64,000 nucleotides of DNA from JABDMH01 sp050298535 (GCA_050298535.1 JBNKUI010000087.1:310001-374000), one strand, 5' to 3'; positions 44,620 through 54,829 are shown, numbered from the stretch's first letter. Numbers and translations: made by a program. Notes: a model not told the origin generated them from the sequence alone.

Positions 44620-45588
44620 TTATAAAGAGACGGAGACAGGGTTTCCCTCTGCTTTATAAATCTGTCTTATACGGTAGGGTTTTTTATCCTGTGACTCATA
44701 ATAGGTCCTCATTTGCAACTCAACAAAAAGCCCAAAGGTGATAAGTTGTATGCCCGTCAGAACAAAAAGAATTCCCACTAGCATCAATGGCTTACCCCAG
44801 ATGTCCTGTCCCTGGATCTTGAGTACTAGCATATAGAGATTAATCAGAATACCGGCGAAAAAGATCAATACCCCCAGATTTCCAAATAAGTGCATGGGTT
44901 TCTGTAGGTATCGCTTAAAAAAAAGCATGAGAACCAGATCACTCATGACCTTCACAGTACGGCCCATACCATATTTAGACGTTCCGTGCGTTCTCTCATG
45001 ATGTTTCACTTCCATCTGAGTAATGCTTGCACCTTCCAGATTTGCCAGTACTGGAATAAAGCGATGCAGTTCCCCATACAATCCCAGGTCTTTCGCTATT
45101 TCTTTTTTGAAAAGCTTGAGAGTACAACCGTAATCTTTGATAGAAACGCCGGAGCTTCGTCGAATGATGAAGTTGGCAATTTTACTAGGGATTTTTCTCA
45201 GTAAGACATTGTCCTTGCGATTCTTTCGGATACCTGCCACGAGGTCCCAATTTCCTTCCTTACTTAAATTGAGCATAGCCGGAATGTCTGAAGGATCATT
45301 TTGCAAGTCTCCATCCATGGTAATGATGTAGGCACCTTCGGCAACATCAATACCAGCAGACAGGGCAAGACTTTGACCGTAATTTCGCCGTAGCTCAACT
45401 ATTTTCAAGTGATTTGAGTTGCATGCTTTCAGTTCCTTGAGCGTATCATCAGTCGAGCCATCATCTACATAAACTATCTCATAACTATACCCCTCGAGTG
45501 CCTCATGTATTCGCTCAATAAGGGGAACAATATTACCTTCCTCGTTGTACACACACACAACAATGGAGATTTCACATTTTGCATCCAT
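44620..45588 (-). CDS. Family 2 glycosyltransferase, dolichol-phosphate-mannose-synthase type
   Basis: A 322-residue GT2 enzyme with V-D-D-G-S-T-D-D-T near residue 40, T-M-D-G-D-L-Q-N-D-P near 93, and the acceptor-side C-T-L-K and H-R-F-I-P motifs. Two C-terminal TM helices (about 232-255 and 265-290) anchor it. This type transfers a sugar to undecaprenyl phosphate. The stop codon is 67 nt before the CHAT gene, and its start touches the neighbouring membrane transferase (45589), so the two probably form a lipid-linked sugar pair. Confidence 0.9.
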   Translation of the reverse strand: MDAKCEISIVVCVYNEEGNIVPLIERIHEALEGYSYEIVYVDDGSTDDTLKELKACNSNHLKIVELRRNYGQSLALSAGIDVAEGAYIITMDGDLQNDPSDIPAMLNLSKEGNWDLVAGIRKNRKDNVLLRKIPSKIANFIIRRSSGVSIKDYGCTLKLFKKEIAKDLGLYGELHRFIPVLANLEGASITQMEVKHHERTHGTSKYGMGRTVKVMSDLVLMLFFKRYLQKPMHLFGNLGVLIFFAGILINLYMLVLKIQGQDIWGKPLMLVGILFVLTGIQLITFGLFVELQMRTYYESQDKKPYRIRQIYKAEGNPVSVSL

Positions 45589-47205
45589 TTATTCCACAGG
45601 TGATTTAATCAGATATGTAAATTTTTCCTTTTTCCGCACTCGAACAGAGTCTATAACCAGTTGATTTTGAAGTAAGTTAGGATATTTATGTGGATTGATA
45701 AGGAGATAACCTTCCACGTTCGGGTCATCGACAACAGGGAGAATCCTGTTTCGTTCTTTTGTAATATAGAAACTCGCTTCATATCGCATACTGTCTTCCG
45801 GTAGGAGGTAAAGTGGTTCTTCCTTCAGTTGTATGCCAATTCGCTTGCTATCTATCCTGGTTTGGTCTGAAAGGGAGTCGTTATTTCTGGAGGGCAGAAC
45901 GATAAGGTTGAATCCAAATCTGACAGCAATAAGAAAGGCACAGAAATACAGCAAACGAATTTTTCTATGCGACAGCATCATTACAAAGAATGCCAACATC
46001 AAAATTGCCGAAAGACCCCATTTCAATCCTAACAGTGGAATGTCCACAGTACGAGAATTCCAAAATACAGAAAGTGAACCCATGAGGGTAGCTCCTGCCA
46101 GCACTAAGATGGAGACATGGAAATATTGACTCAATCGGGTTTTGGTCTTTTGCTGATACAGATATAGAGCACTACCAAAATACAGGGGAACAAACATGAA
46201 TAAGTATCTGGGGAAAATGCTTGGTGATATCCAGTAAATCCAAATGTTGGTAAAGAACACCCAAAAACAAAACCTCATGAAGTCGTTCTCAAAAAGAGAC
46301 TTTCGCACTCCTGGAGTGAAGAAGATAATAGAGATGAGGGACCACGGTAAAAAATGATACAAGGTCTCAAACGGGAAAGTGAACACATGGAGGATACCTT
46401 TTAGAAATCCATGTTTGACCACCGTCCGTTGCGTGGATTCATCCCAAAAGATCTTCAACAAATGCTCTAATCCCTGGTGTTGTTGATATTGGAGCAAATA
46501 GAGCCCGATGATAATTGCCATGGTCATGCCTCCCAATAGATGCTGCCAGCTAATTAGTTTTCTCCAGGTACCATTGATAAGTTGCCAGGCTAGCAGAGTA
46601 AATCCCAGGAAAACTAAAGCAGGCAGGGCCTTTAGAAAGAAGGCTACACTTGCTATCAGATAGGCACCGATGTATAAAGCCAGGTAATCTTTCCGACGAT
46701 GAAATTCATAGATCCACCAGAAGAGCATAAATATGACCCAGGAGAAACAAATATCGATCAGCGCCAGCATGGAATCCCAAAACAGGATTCTACCACAAGT
46801 AAGGAATAGCAGTGCATTTAGTATCCCAATTCGTTCGGAAGTATATTTTTTGAATATCAGGTAGATGCTTATGACATATATATATAGAAATGTTACGGTG
46901 GCAAGTCGTGCGGTAAATTCATTAGCCTGGCCTGTCAGTTCGAAAAAAGCCCATAAGATCCAGTTCCAAAGGGGTGGTTTTTTATAGTAATATTCCCCAT
47001 TTAATGTGGGTGTAATGAAATTTCCAGAAAGATCCATCTCTAGTGCTACCAGACTTCGGATACCTTCGTCTTCGATAAATGCAACGAGGCCCAGATTGAT
47101 AAGAAGCACAGGAACACTTAATAGCAGTAACCACCAAAAAAAACGACGCTCGTTTGGGTAAGGCACTCTGGAAACAAGTCCCCTTATTGAATGAAAAACA
47201 GTCAT
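45589..47205 (-). CDS. ArnT/PMT-like membrane glycosyltransferase (GT39/GT83 type)
   Basis: A 538-residue polytopic protein with about 11 hydrophobic helices. It starts with an inner-membrane helix followed by a periplasmic E-D-E-G-I-R-S motif (Asp/Glu pair typical of ArnT/PMT-type transferases) and contains N-G-E-Y-Y-Y-K-K-P-P-L-W-N-W. Such enzymes take sugars from polyprenyl phosphate and add them to lipid A, proteins or glycans on the periplasmic side. The neighbouring GT2 enzyme could supply the sugar donor. The substrate is unknown. Confidence 0.88.
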   Translation of the reverse strand: MTVFHSIRGLVSRVPYPNERRFFWWLLLLSVPVLLINLGLVAFIEDEGIRSLVALEMDLSGNFITPTLNGEYYYKKPPLWNWILWAFFELTGQANEFTARLATVTFLYIYVISIYLIFKKYTSERIGILNALLFLTCGRILFWDSMLALIDICFSWVIFMLFWWIYEFHRRKDYLALYIGAYLIASVAFFLKALPALVFLGFTLLAWQLINGTWRKLISWQHLLGGMTMAIIIGLYLLQYQQHQGLEHLLKIFWDESTQRTVVKHGFLKGILHVFTFPFETLYHFLPWSLISIIFFTPGVRKSLFENDFMRFCFWVFFTNIWIYWISPSIFPRYLFMFVPLYFGSALYLYQQKTKTRLSQYFHVSILVLAGATLMGSLSVFWNSRTVDIPLLGLKWGLSAILMLAFFVMMLSHRKIRLLYFCAFLIAVRFGFNLIVLPSRNNDSLSDQTRIDSKRIGIQLKEEPLYLLPEDSMRYEASFYITKERNRILPVVDDPNVEGYLLINPHKYPNLLQNQLVIDSVRVRKKEKFTYLIKSPVE

Positions 47206-47348
47206 TTACCTGTGGGCTACCAATTTGGCCACAATTTTAGGAATAAGATTACGCTTCACCAACTCCCTGAGATAAAGTACCTCAAATGCTGGAAGCGGAA
47301 ATCACAAAACAGGGTGTTTGTGATCAGTTTTATTCAAAAGTGCGCAAG

Positions 47349-47371
47349 GATAGTATTATTTGAATACTATC
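47349..47371. promoter_or_regulatory. 9-bp inverted repeat in a divergent promoter region
   Basis: GATAGTATT (47349-47357) and AATACTATC (47363-47371) are perfect inverted arms separated by ATTTG. The element lies in the 218-bp intergenic region between the ArnT-like gene (minus) and the IgGFc-like T9SS cargo gene (plus), 53 nt before the plus-strand ATG. It could be an operator or a leader hairpin. No U-tract or known binding motif supports either choice. Confidence 0.4.
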
Positions 47372-47423
47372 GTTAAAAAACCGAATTTCAGACGGATTGC
47401 AATTTTGAAAACGTTTTAGTTTC

Positions 47424-49745
47424 ATGTCTCAATTTCGACAGTGTTGTTCCATCGTAATAGTATTTTTATCTGTCTTTGTCATTTCGGCACGAGCACAGAT
47501 TGATACTGAGTTCTGGTTTGCCGCTCCAAGTGTTACAGAGGGACATGGGGATCGCCCCATTGTCCTTAGATTTACCGCTTTCCAGGAAGATGCACACATA
47601 ACCATCAGTCAACCAGCGAATCCCACCTTTGCAGCACTTGAACTCGATTTGATGGCAAATGAAACAAGGACAGTGGACCTGACCTTCCAAATAGACCGTA
47701 TTGAAAATGAGCCTTCCTTTACCGTTTTAAGAAAAGGATTGCACATTGAATCAGACCAACCCATCACAGCTTATTATGAAGTAAATAATTTTACAAATCC
47801 TGACATATTTGCTCTCAAGGGTCGGAATGCCCTCGGCACAGAATTCTATATCCCGGCCCAAAACTTCTGGAGTAATATCGATCAACTTTATATTCCCCAG
47901 CCTACTTCTACTATCGATATTGTTGCAACTTCTGACAATACAGAGATCACTATTACTCCCAGTGTAAACGTGCGGGGACATACAGCGGGTGTGCCTTTTC
48001 AAATTGCATTAGATCGCGGAGAAACCTATTCGGTTGAAGCCAGAGATGTCGCCACCGCTTCGCAGCTCACCGGCACGCATGTTGTTTCTAATCAGTTGAT
48101 TGCTATTACCTTGAAGGATGATTCAAACCAGTATGGACAATGCCATGATTTAGGAGGGGACCAGCTCGTACCGATCGATGTCCTGGGACAGGAATATATT
48201 GTGGTAAAGGGATTTCTGAATGGAGGAGACCAGGTTTTTGTGATGGCGGTGGAAGAGGGAACAGATATCATGGTAAATGGTCGGACGCAGCGCACGGGGC
48301 TCAATCCGGGTGAGATTTATCGATTTGGACTTACTAGTTCATCTGCATACATCAAGTCAAACAACCCCGTATATGTCCTTCATGGTACTGGATTTGGTTG
48401 TGAAGTGGGGCTGGCTTTGCTACCTAAACTTGAGTGCACTGGCTCACAAACAGTGAGTGTCACTCGGTCTTCTGACGAATTCTTTGGTTTGATATTGATC
48501 ACAGAAACTGGAAACGAAGATGATTTTACTATAAGCCCCAGAGGCAGTATCCCTGCCGAGATTTTCGATACCGTACCGGGCACGGATGGGAGATATATGG
48601 CAGCACAGGTAGACCTAACTAATCCACCTATTGAAAATTTTGCAATGCAAATCTCAAATTCATCCGGCATATTTCATCTGGGAACGATCAATGGGGGAAG
48701 CATTACAGGTACTCGTTATGGCTACTTTTCAGACTTCAAGACACTAAAAGTATTGACAGAAGCTTCTCAAATATGTCTTGGGGCAGAAGTGTTACTTACA
48801 GCAGTTGGCAGTGATGACTATCGATGGTTTGGTCATCCGGATGTGGAAGGAAATACGAGTAATGAGATCATTGTAAATCCAGATACCACTACAGAATATG
48901 GTGTGATTGGGTCCTCAGGCTCCAATGCCTGCCTTGATACGGCCTATCTAGCGGTCGATGTCTTTAAATGGCCACAACCAGAGGTTGACATGGAATTGCC
49001 CTGCATTGGTAGTCCAATTGCTATCACCTATGTGGGAGAGGAGGTGCTGGAACATATTGACTGGTATGTGGAGGATGATACGATACGGACGGGCTGGAGA
49101 GACACGCTGCATCTTATGTGGGACCGACCACGGGATGTAGATATCACACTTTCAGCCATTAATCCTGCCGGATGCTTTGTAGATACAACACTTCACCTTG
49201 AGATTGGTGGTGTGGTGCTTGGACTTGATACCATTGAAAGTGTGGAAAGAGGGTTTTCCACTCATTTCAGCCCGGAGATCCTGGAAGGCAAAGCTTCAAC
49301 CGCATCAATCCTGTGGAGTCCTCCCGAAGGATTGAGCTGCGTGGACTGCCTCGATCCGGTTATTGCTCCACAAGTCACGACTAACTACCAGATAACGATC
49401 ACAGATACGCTGGGGTGTAGTACTGTTTATGAGGCGCTGGTTTTTGTGGATGAACCCGTCTATGTTCCAAATGCGTTTAGTCCAAATGGAGACGAAATGA
49501 ATGAGGAACTCATGATATATTCACAAAGTCTCCAAATAGATAACTTATTAATATTTGATCGCTGGGGCAACAAAGTGTATGCTACTGGGGCCATTGAAGC
49601 TACTCACAGTGGCACCCCGGTTTGGGACGGCCGAACGGGGTCACAGAATGCGCCACCAGGTGTCTATATTTATTACTTCTCCGGGTTTCACATGGAAAGT
49701 GGAAACCCTGTCGAGAGAAAAGGTACTTTTCACCTCATCAAGTAA
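47424..49745 (+). CDS. T9SS type-B cargo with IgGFc-binding-like N-terminal domain
   Basis: A 773-residue secreted protein with a signal peptide (about 1-24). The N-terminal half (about 25-440) resembles the IgGFc-binding protein N-terminal domain: D-T-E-F-W-F-A-x-P and A-Y-Y-E-V, then F-A-L-K-G, G-T-E-F-Y-I-P and Y-x-V. Residues about 450-680 are PKD-like with C-L-G-A-E and C-V-D-C. The end is a gliding-motility/CHU_C type-B sorting domain (P-N-A-F-S-P-N-G-D ... F-D-R-W-G-N-K-V ... P-P-G-V-Y-I-Y). It is an adhesin-like surface or released protein using the T9SS. Confidence 0.9.
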   Translation: MSQFRQCCSIVIVFLSVFVISARAQIDTEFWFAAPSVTEGHGDRPIVLRFTAFQEDAHITISQPANPTFAALELDLMANETRTVDLTFQIDRIENEPSFTVLRKGLHIESDQPITAYYEVNNFTNPDIFALKGRNALGTEFYIPAQNFWSNIDQLYIPQPTSTIDIVATSDNTEITITPSVNVRGHTAGVPFQIALDRGETYSVEARDVATASQLTGTHVVSNQLIAITLKDDSNQYGQCHDLGGDQLVPIDVLGQEYIVVKGFLNGGDQVFVMAVEEGTDIMVNGRTQRTGLNPGEIYRFGLTSSSAYIKSNNPVYVLHGTGFGCEVGLALLPKLECTGSQTVSVTRSSDEFFGLILITETGNEDDFTISPRGSIPAEIFDTVPGTDGRYMAAQVDLTNPPIENFAMQISNSSGIFHLGTINGGSITGTRYGYFSDFKTLKVLTEASQICLGAEVLLTAVGSDDYRWFGHPDVEGNTSNEIIVNPDTTTEYGVIGSSGSNACLDTAYLAVDVFKWPQPEVDMELPCIGSPIAITYVGEEVLEHIDWYVEDDTIRTGWRDTLHLMWDRPRDVDITLSAINPAGCFVDTTLHLEIGGVVLGLDTIESVERGFSTHFSPEILEGKASTASILWSPPEGLSCVDCLDPVIAPQVTTNYQITITDTLGCSTVYEALVFVDEPVYVPNAFSPNGDEMNEELMIYSQSLQIDNLLIFDRWGNKVYATGAIEATHSGTPVWDGRTGSQNAPPGVYIYYFSGFHMESGNPVERKGTFHLIK

Positions 49746-50519
49746 TCATTCATACAATGTGTCATTGGATGTGCGACTTAGTTCCTCCAAAAAAACAGAA
49801 AGTTTTGTAACACAATCATTGAGATACTTTACCCCTTTGTCGGGGGTAGCCATTGCTGGATTGCCCACACCCGTATCTTCGGTCACTTGCGTCCATTCTC
49901 TTTGTGAAGTGGCCCAACCTTCTTTGAAGCCCGACAACCTAAAGGATTTTGCAGCCCCGCTACCTGCCTCAGACAATGGCCGGACCAGATCGGGTCGAAT
50001 GTGCATCATTGCACTGGTCTCCATTTCACCAGCATGATCTCCGGGTTCATCAAAATATTGATTCCAGTCGACGATTGCATACCAGTTTACCCAGCATGTA
50101 AAGACTTGTGGAAATGCATATGAAAGCTCACGAATGATATTTTTAAAATTATTACCACCGTGTCCGTTGAGCAGGACCACCTTTTTTATCCCATGATTTG
50201 CCAGCACCTGGAAAAGATCTTTCAGTATGCAAAGTTGCGTAGAGGGTAGAATATTCATGCAGAACTTCACATCCATTTGTCCCGTATTGATTCCAAAAGG
50301 GATACAAGGTAATACCACAACTTTAGCGCCTTTTTCCCAGGCCTGAGCACCGCTCTTATTTGCTACATATTCTACCTGGTAATTGTCGGTAGCATAGGGA
50401 AGGTGATAATTATGCGCTTCACAGGCTCCAAAAGGAATGACTGCTACATGGTAGTCGGTATCTTTGACTATTTTCCAATTGGCTTCTGCCAGAATGTAGG
50501 GTTGGTCCAATGTATTCAT
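49746..50519 (-). CDS. Creatininase-family amidohydrolase
   Basis: A 257-residue cytosolic enzyme of the creatininase/MftE fold. It has the metal-binding P-F-G-A-C-E-A-H-N-Y-H-L-P-Y-A-T-D (usual form G-S-x-E-Q-H-G-x-H-L-P), N-G-H-G-G-N, and D-H-A-G-E-M-E-T-S. The substrate is not determinable: members act on creatinine, formamidopyrimidines or peptide precursors. The stop is convergent with and immediately adjacent to the T9SS cargo gene. It is probably co-transcribed behind the CHAT gene (its start abuts that gene's stop). Confidence 0.88.
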   Translation of the reverse strand: MNTLDQPYILAEANWKIVKDTDYHVAVIPFGACEAHNYHLPYATDNYQVEYVANKSGAQAWEKGAKVVVLPCIPFGINTGQMDVKFCMNILPSTQLCILKDLFQVLANHGIKKVVLLNGHGGNNFKNIIRELSYAFPQVFTCWVNWYAIVDWNQYFDEPGDHAGEMETSAMMHIRPDLVRPLSEAGSGAAKSFRLSGFKEGWATSQREWTQVTEDTGVGNPAMATPDKGVKYLNDCVTKLSVFLEELSRTSNDTLYE

Positions 50520-53384
50520 CTAAATAATTGTAGGAGATCGTAATTTTTTCCGCTTTGAGCGATTTACCCGAGTGAAATATAAAGCTATTAATCCTGATAG
50601 AATTATTGTAAGCCCCAGGATTCCAAAGTTAGATGTATGATCAACCAGGATGGGCGACATGTCACCAATTGGAATATAAGCAGCCCAAAAGTATGGATGC
50701 GCAAAAGAACCTGTACTTCCCTCTATAAAGTTAAGCTTTGCCGATCTTAGGGCTTCATCTTTCTTCATTCCCTGTTCGAGATTCGCATAGAAAGACTGCA
50801 TGATTTCCATTGCTGCTTGATCTTCTATATCCCAGAGACTGGTGACAAGGCTCTTAGCTCCCGCATAGGAAAAGCCTTTGGCTAAGCTGGCGACACCTTC
50901 TCCATCTTGTAAAGGTCCTACATGGGTTTGGCAGGCACTTAATGTCACCAATTGTGCAGGTAACACCCGTAGGTATAAGTCAGCCAGATAAAGGTGTTGG
51001 CCCGCTGGTTCAGTCCTGGAAAATGCCAGAAACGAATGGTCGGCATTTTCCTCATCCACTTGAGCATGGGTAGCAAAATGAAAGATGTCAAATTTGCTAT
51101 ACCGTCTTAGAAAGTTATCTCGACTTGCATCTCTCCCGACTAACTTGTCAGAAGGGAATATTTCTGTTATTCTGTCCACTTCCTTTTCATTAAATAGTAA
51201 TGGAGGAAGACCTGAGAGGCTATCAAATGTTGGTGCAATACCGAGAAGTTTTCCTCTGGTTTTTGACTCCTGACTTTGCATTTGATGGTGCAACGTGGCA
51301 GAATAATTATAGCTGATCACTATGCTACGATCCAGGTATGGATATGATGAAAAGTCTTGCACCACTTCTGGGGATGAAATTAATAACGCTCCAAATGGAA
51401 TATAATTTAGGATGCCATCAGGCACGATTATACTTTTTGCCTCCGGCGGAATGGTCACCGAATCCAATAACAGATCATATAAAAAAGTTGCATTCTCAAT
51501 GTATGCCAATACTTCCTTGGCATTGAGACTGTCTTCTGACGGCCTGGAAATATCATATGCTCGAAGGGCACTACCAAGACGTGCAATTCGTTTAGAGAGA
51601 TCATCCGGTCGGGGGATCCGGTACACATCCTGCTCAGTCTCCGTGATATGGAACAGGAATATCTGATTTTCGCCCACAAAGTACTCCAGAAGCACCTGTT
51701 CTGGTTCCAGGTTTTCCTGTATTTCAGGAATCGATTGAAAATGAAAATCATATTTTGCAGCAAAATATCTGGGGTATTCATTCTCTAGTTGGTGCTTAAA
51801 GCGATCATATTCCAATTCAATTCGGATGCGAGCCTGATCAAGTTGCTGTCGTATAGAATCAGGGCCTGAAATAATGCGAGTGCGAATAGCCGCCAGGCTA
51901 TCTTGAAGGAGCTTTTCTCTTTCCTGAACGTGAGAAGGCAAATCCGAACCTCTGAGTGCATTGACTTCAAGCAGATCTTCCAACAAAGTCAGTGATTTAC
52001 TCTTCTCGGTTAGCATAAAGGCTCTCTGAAGGGCCTCCTGGTTTCCACTCATCATATATAGTTGGACATAAGCATCTATACATCCTTCGTAGACAGGTAA
52101 GTTTTCATGTGAAAACTGGACACGAGACTTCTGATAACTGGACTCTGTCCTGTTTTTGGTGGCGAAATAGTCGGCTAGCTCATAGAGTTTTATGGCTTGG
52201 TGAAGGTATGAGGTATCGTTTTCCCGCTCATAAAGTCCTTTCCATGCACTTGCTTTCAGCGCGGTTAGGGATTTAAGCGATCTATAGTTATTTGGATCAG
52301 ATCGATCTGGATCTTGCCACACATCTTCTGGATCAATGTTATGGACGAGCGTTTCCAGGGCTAGGTGAAAACATGTGAGTGCTTCTTTATAAGACTGCCT
52401 GGACATGGCATTCCTACCGAGATCCAGATAATAGAACCTGACTCGAGGGCTTTCGGGAAAATATTGCTTATGTAATAGTACAGCTTTCTCAAAGTGTATC
52501 CTTGCATTTTCAAGATCACCCATTTGAGTATATACATCTGCCAATGTGTTGTAGGATGCAACTAGAAATCGTTTATCCGGATCTTCAAGTGACTCAAAAA
52601 TATTTACTGTTTTGATGGCATATCGTAACGCTTCCTCCTTTTCGCCTGACTGGAGGTAATGCGTGGAGGCATTATTCAAGACCCGGGCATACTCATTACT
52701 TCTGGTGCCAAATAGTTTTTCGCGAATTGCCAATGCTTTTTCATAGTTTTTCCCGGATTCCTCCTGTAAACCCAATGCACGCTGATAGATTGCCAGATTA
52801 TTATATCCGGCTGCTACAAGCGTATGTATATCACCATATGCAGATAGATAGTATCCTATTCCCTGTTGAATTAGATTGATAGCCTTCTGATAATCTCCCC
52901 TTCTTCGCTCAGTGTGACCCCATCGATAATATATGGCTGCTTTTAAAGTGTCAGGGAGCATTTTCCCTCTGTTGATTGCCCGGTCATAGTAGATACTTGC
53001 AGAATCGTATTTTTCGGTACTTTGATAATAGTCCCCAGCAAGTAGGGAAATGCTGGCATCGAGTGAGTCCTGAATAGAGTGTTCCGAAACAAGTCGCAGC
53101 CCTGCTTGTAAAAGTGGAAAAAGTGATTCATCCTGGCGGTCCCAGTGATGAGTCAGAAAACGTAAGACTATTTCCGCACTTTGGTCAAATTCATGGTTTG
53201 TAACATATTGAAGGATGACCTTTTTTAGGTTCCCTATCGCGGGTGTCTTCTCACCATTCGTCCATAGGTCCAAACTCTCTTGATAAAGCTTTTCACGTGC
53301 GGCTGCATCGACCTGCCCTACCGACTTACCAGATGATATGAGCAGAAAGACAATGATCGAAAGAAATTTGAAGACAGTCATCAT
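50520..53384 (-). CDS. TPR-CHAT protein with intact active site and C-terminal TM helix
   Basis: About 954 residues from M at 53384 (start chosen because a signal peptide M-M-T-V-F-K-F-L ... S-V-G-Q follows; the frame is open upstream). TPR repeats fill about 30-440, then a linker, then a CHAT domain (about 590-880) with H-F-A-T-H773 and L-S-A-C818-Q-T-H, so the caspase-like dyad is intact. A single TM helix at about 920-937 and a basic tail (K-R-K-K-L-R) end the protein, tethering it to the membrane with the peptidase outside the cytosol. CHAT peptidases are often activated by partner proteins. No obvious cleavable partner is encoded adjacent. Confidence 0.88.
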   Translation of the reverse strand: MMTVFKFLSIIVFLLISSGKSVGQVDAAAREKLYQESLDLWTNGEKTPAIGNLKKVILQYVTNHEFDQSAEIVLRFLTHHWDRQDESLFPLLQAGLRLVSEHSIQDSLDASISLLAGDYYQSTEKYDSASIYYDRAINRGKMLPDTLKAAIYYRWGHTERRRGDYQKAINLIQQGIGYYLSAYGDIHTLVAAGYNNLAIYQRALGLQEESGKNYEKALAIREKLFGTRSNEYARVLNNASTHYLQSGEKEEALRYAIKTVNIFESLEDPDKRFLVASYNTLADVYTQMGDLENARIHFEKAVLLHKQYFPESPRVRFYYLDLGRNAMSRQSYKEALTCFHLALETLVHNIDPEDVWQDPDRSDPNNYRSLKSLTALKASAWKGLYERENDTSYLHQAIKLYELADYFATKNRTESSYQKSRVQFSHENLPVYEGCIDAYVQLYMMSGNQEALQRAFMLTEKSKSLTLLEDLLEVNALRGSDLPSHVQEREKLLQDSLAAIRTRIISGPDSIRQQLDQARIRIELEYDRFKHQLENEYPRYFAAKYDFHFQSIPEIQENLEPEQVLLEYFVGENQIFLFHITETEQDVYRIPRPDDLSKRIARLGSALRAYDISRPSEDSLNAKEVLAYIENATFLYDLLLDSVTIPPEAKSIIVPDGILNYIPFGALLISSPEVVQDFSSYPYLDRSIVISYNYSATLHHQMQSQESKTRGKLLGIAPTFDSLSGLPPLLFNEKEVDRITEIFPSDKLVGRDASRDNFLRRYSKFDIFHFATHAQVDEENADHSFLAFSRTEPAGQHLYLADLYLRVLPAQLVTLSACQTHVGPLQDGEGVASLAKGFSYAGAKSLVTSLWDIEDQAAMEIMQSFYANLEQGMKKDEALRSAKLNFIEGSTGSFAHPYFWAAYIPIGDMSPILVDHTSNFGILGLTIILSGLIALYFTRVNRSKRKKLRSPTII

Positions 53385-53544
53385 GGGATTTAACGCAATA
53401 ATCTCTCTGGCATTGGAAAAATGAGGGGAAGTTGAGATTATACAATCATCTATTGTGGTGACTCTGAGGCCAAACGGCATGGCAATACGATTGCCCAGCT
53501 GCCGTTCTAAAGCTTTATATTTGAATTCACAATTGCTCAAAGAT

Positions 53545-54807
53545 ATGCCGAATCGAAGTGATAGACGACAATTTATCAAAAACCTGAGCCTTTCTGCGGG
53601 TATGTTTTCTATCGTGCCTAGACATGTTCTCGGAGGCAGAGGGTTTACAGCACCTAGCGACGAAATTACTAAAGGAATTATTGGCGTGGGTGCTATGGGT
53701 CAGGTTCATATGGACTATGAAAGTAGGTTAGTGGCGATATGTGACGTCGAGCAGAACCATATTGACCAGGCCCTGACTAAAGCACCTTCCGGAGTGAAGG
53801 TCTTTTCTGACTTTCGTGAATTGCTGGCAGAAAAGGACATTGATGTGGTACATATTGTAACGCCTCCACACTGGCACGGTGTGATGTCTGTCGCTGCAGC
53901 CAAGGCCGGTAAAGACATTTGGTGTGAAAAACCCATGACCCGAACTATCGGAGAGGGAATCGCTGTACAAAATGCGGTCGAAACCTATGATCGAATTTTT
54001 CGCGTGAATACCTGGTTCCGATTTGCAGATGCTTTCTACGGTATGGGTACACCGGTATTGCCAATCAAGAAGTTGGTGGAAAATCGGGTGCTTGGTTGGC
54101 CTCTAAAGGTAACATTGAATGCTAGTACTGGTTTCGATTGGAGATTCTTCTGGAGTGGTCGAACCGACCTTTTTCCATTGGTAGTTCCAGAATCTCTGGA
54201 TTACAATATGTGGCTAGGTCCGGCACCTTTCAAGCCTTATCATCCCGATCGAGTTCATGCAAAGTTTCGGGGTTATTGGGATTATGATGGTGGTGGCCTG
54301 GGAGATATGGGTCAACACTACCTGGATCCTACTCAGTACCTATTAGAAAAAGACGATACAGGACCCGTATCGATCGAAGTAGACACTCCCCAGCAACATC
54401 CGGATGCAGCTGGTACCTGGAGACGAATCGAGTTCACCTACGAAGATGGGTGCAAAATAATCCTGGACGGAGCAAATAATGATAAGGATGCGGCTTTTAT
54501 TGAAGGCCCCAATGGCAAGATTTATCCAGGACTAGAATCGGATATTCCAAACATTAACAAACTATTGGCTGACTTGCCCGATCCAAAACCTCAAGTGACT
54601 TCTTTCACTGATGCAGTGAAGTCAAGAAGGAAGTTTGCCTTAAATGAGCAAAATGGTCATCGTTCTTGCAGTCTGGTAAACCTGGGAGTCATAGCGTTGC
54701 GATTAGGGCGAAACCTAACTTATGATCCGGTCAATCAGAGATTTCCTGATGATGAAGGTGCGAATCGATTAATACACCAGCCCATGAGAGACCATTGGCA
54801 AATCTGA
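53545..54807 (+). CDS. Gfo/Idh/MocA-family oxidoreductase with Tat-type leader
   Basis: About 420 residues from ATG at 53545; this start gives a leader with a twin Arg (D-R-R-Q-F-I-K-N-L) followed by a hydrophobic stretch, so export by Tat is likely (inference). The Rossmann part has G-V-G-A-M-G near residue 40, D-V near 60, and the E-K-P signature (C-E-K-P-M-T). The C-terminal domain carries G-D-M-G-Q-H-Y. These enzymes oxidise or reduce sugars or their derivatives with NAD(P). The next gene carries two DUF1080 (3-keto-disaccharide hydrolase) domains, so the pair probably works on an oxidised sugar. Confidence 0.9.
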   Translation: MPNRSDRRQFIKNLSLSAGMFSIVPRHVLGGRGFTAPSDEITKGIIGVGAMGQVHMDYESRLVAICDVEQNHIDQALTKAPSGVKVFSDFRELLAEKDIDVVHIVTPPHWHGVMSVAAAKAGKDIWCEKPMTRTIGEGIAVQNAVETYDRIFRVNTWFRFADAFYGMGTPVLPIKKLVENRVLGWPLKVTLNASTGFDWRFFWSGRTDLFPLVVPESLDYNMWLGPAPFKPYHPDRVHAKFRGYWDYDGGGLGDMGQHYLDPTQYLLEKDDTGPVSIEVDTPQQHPDAAGTWRRIEFTYEDGCKIILDGANNDKDAAFIEGPNGKIYPGLESDIPNINKLLADLPDPKPQVTSFTDAVKSRRKFALNEQNGHRSCSLVNLGVIALRLGRNLTYDPVNQRFPDDEGANRLIHQPMRDHWQI

Positions 54808-54829
54808 CTTAAAAATTAATTGAAGATTG

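Noticed and set aside
47191..47376. A 61-residue ORF overlapping the ArnT-like start
   Set aside because: It runs against a solid gene at its beginning, has a composition unlike coding sequence, and lies in a region expected to hold divergent promoters.
53385..53579. N-terminal extension of the active CHAT protein
   Set aside because: It would place 65 residues before a clear signal peptide and overlaps the divergent oxidoreductase gene region; the start at 53384 is preferred.
54827..54829. TTG as start of the HEAT-DUF1080 gene
   Set aside because: An ATG follows immediately and gives a normal signal peptide.
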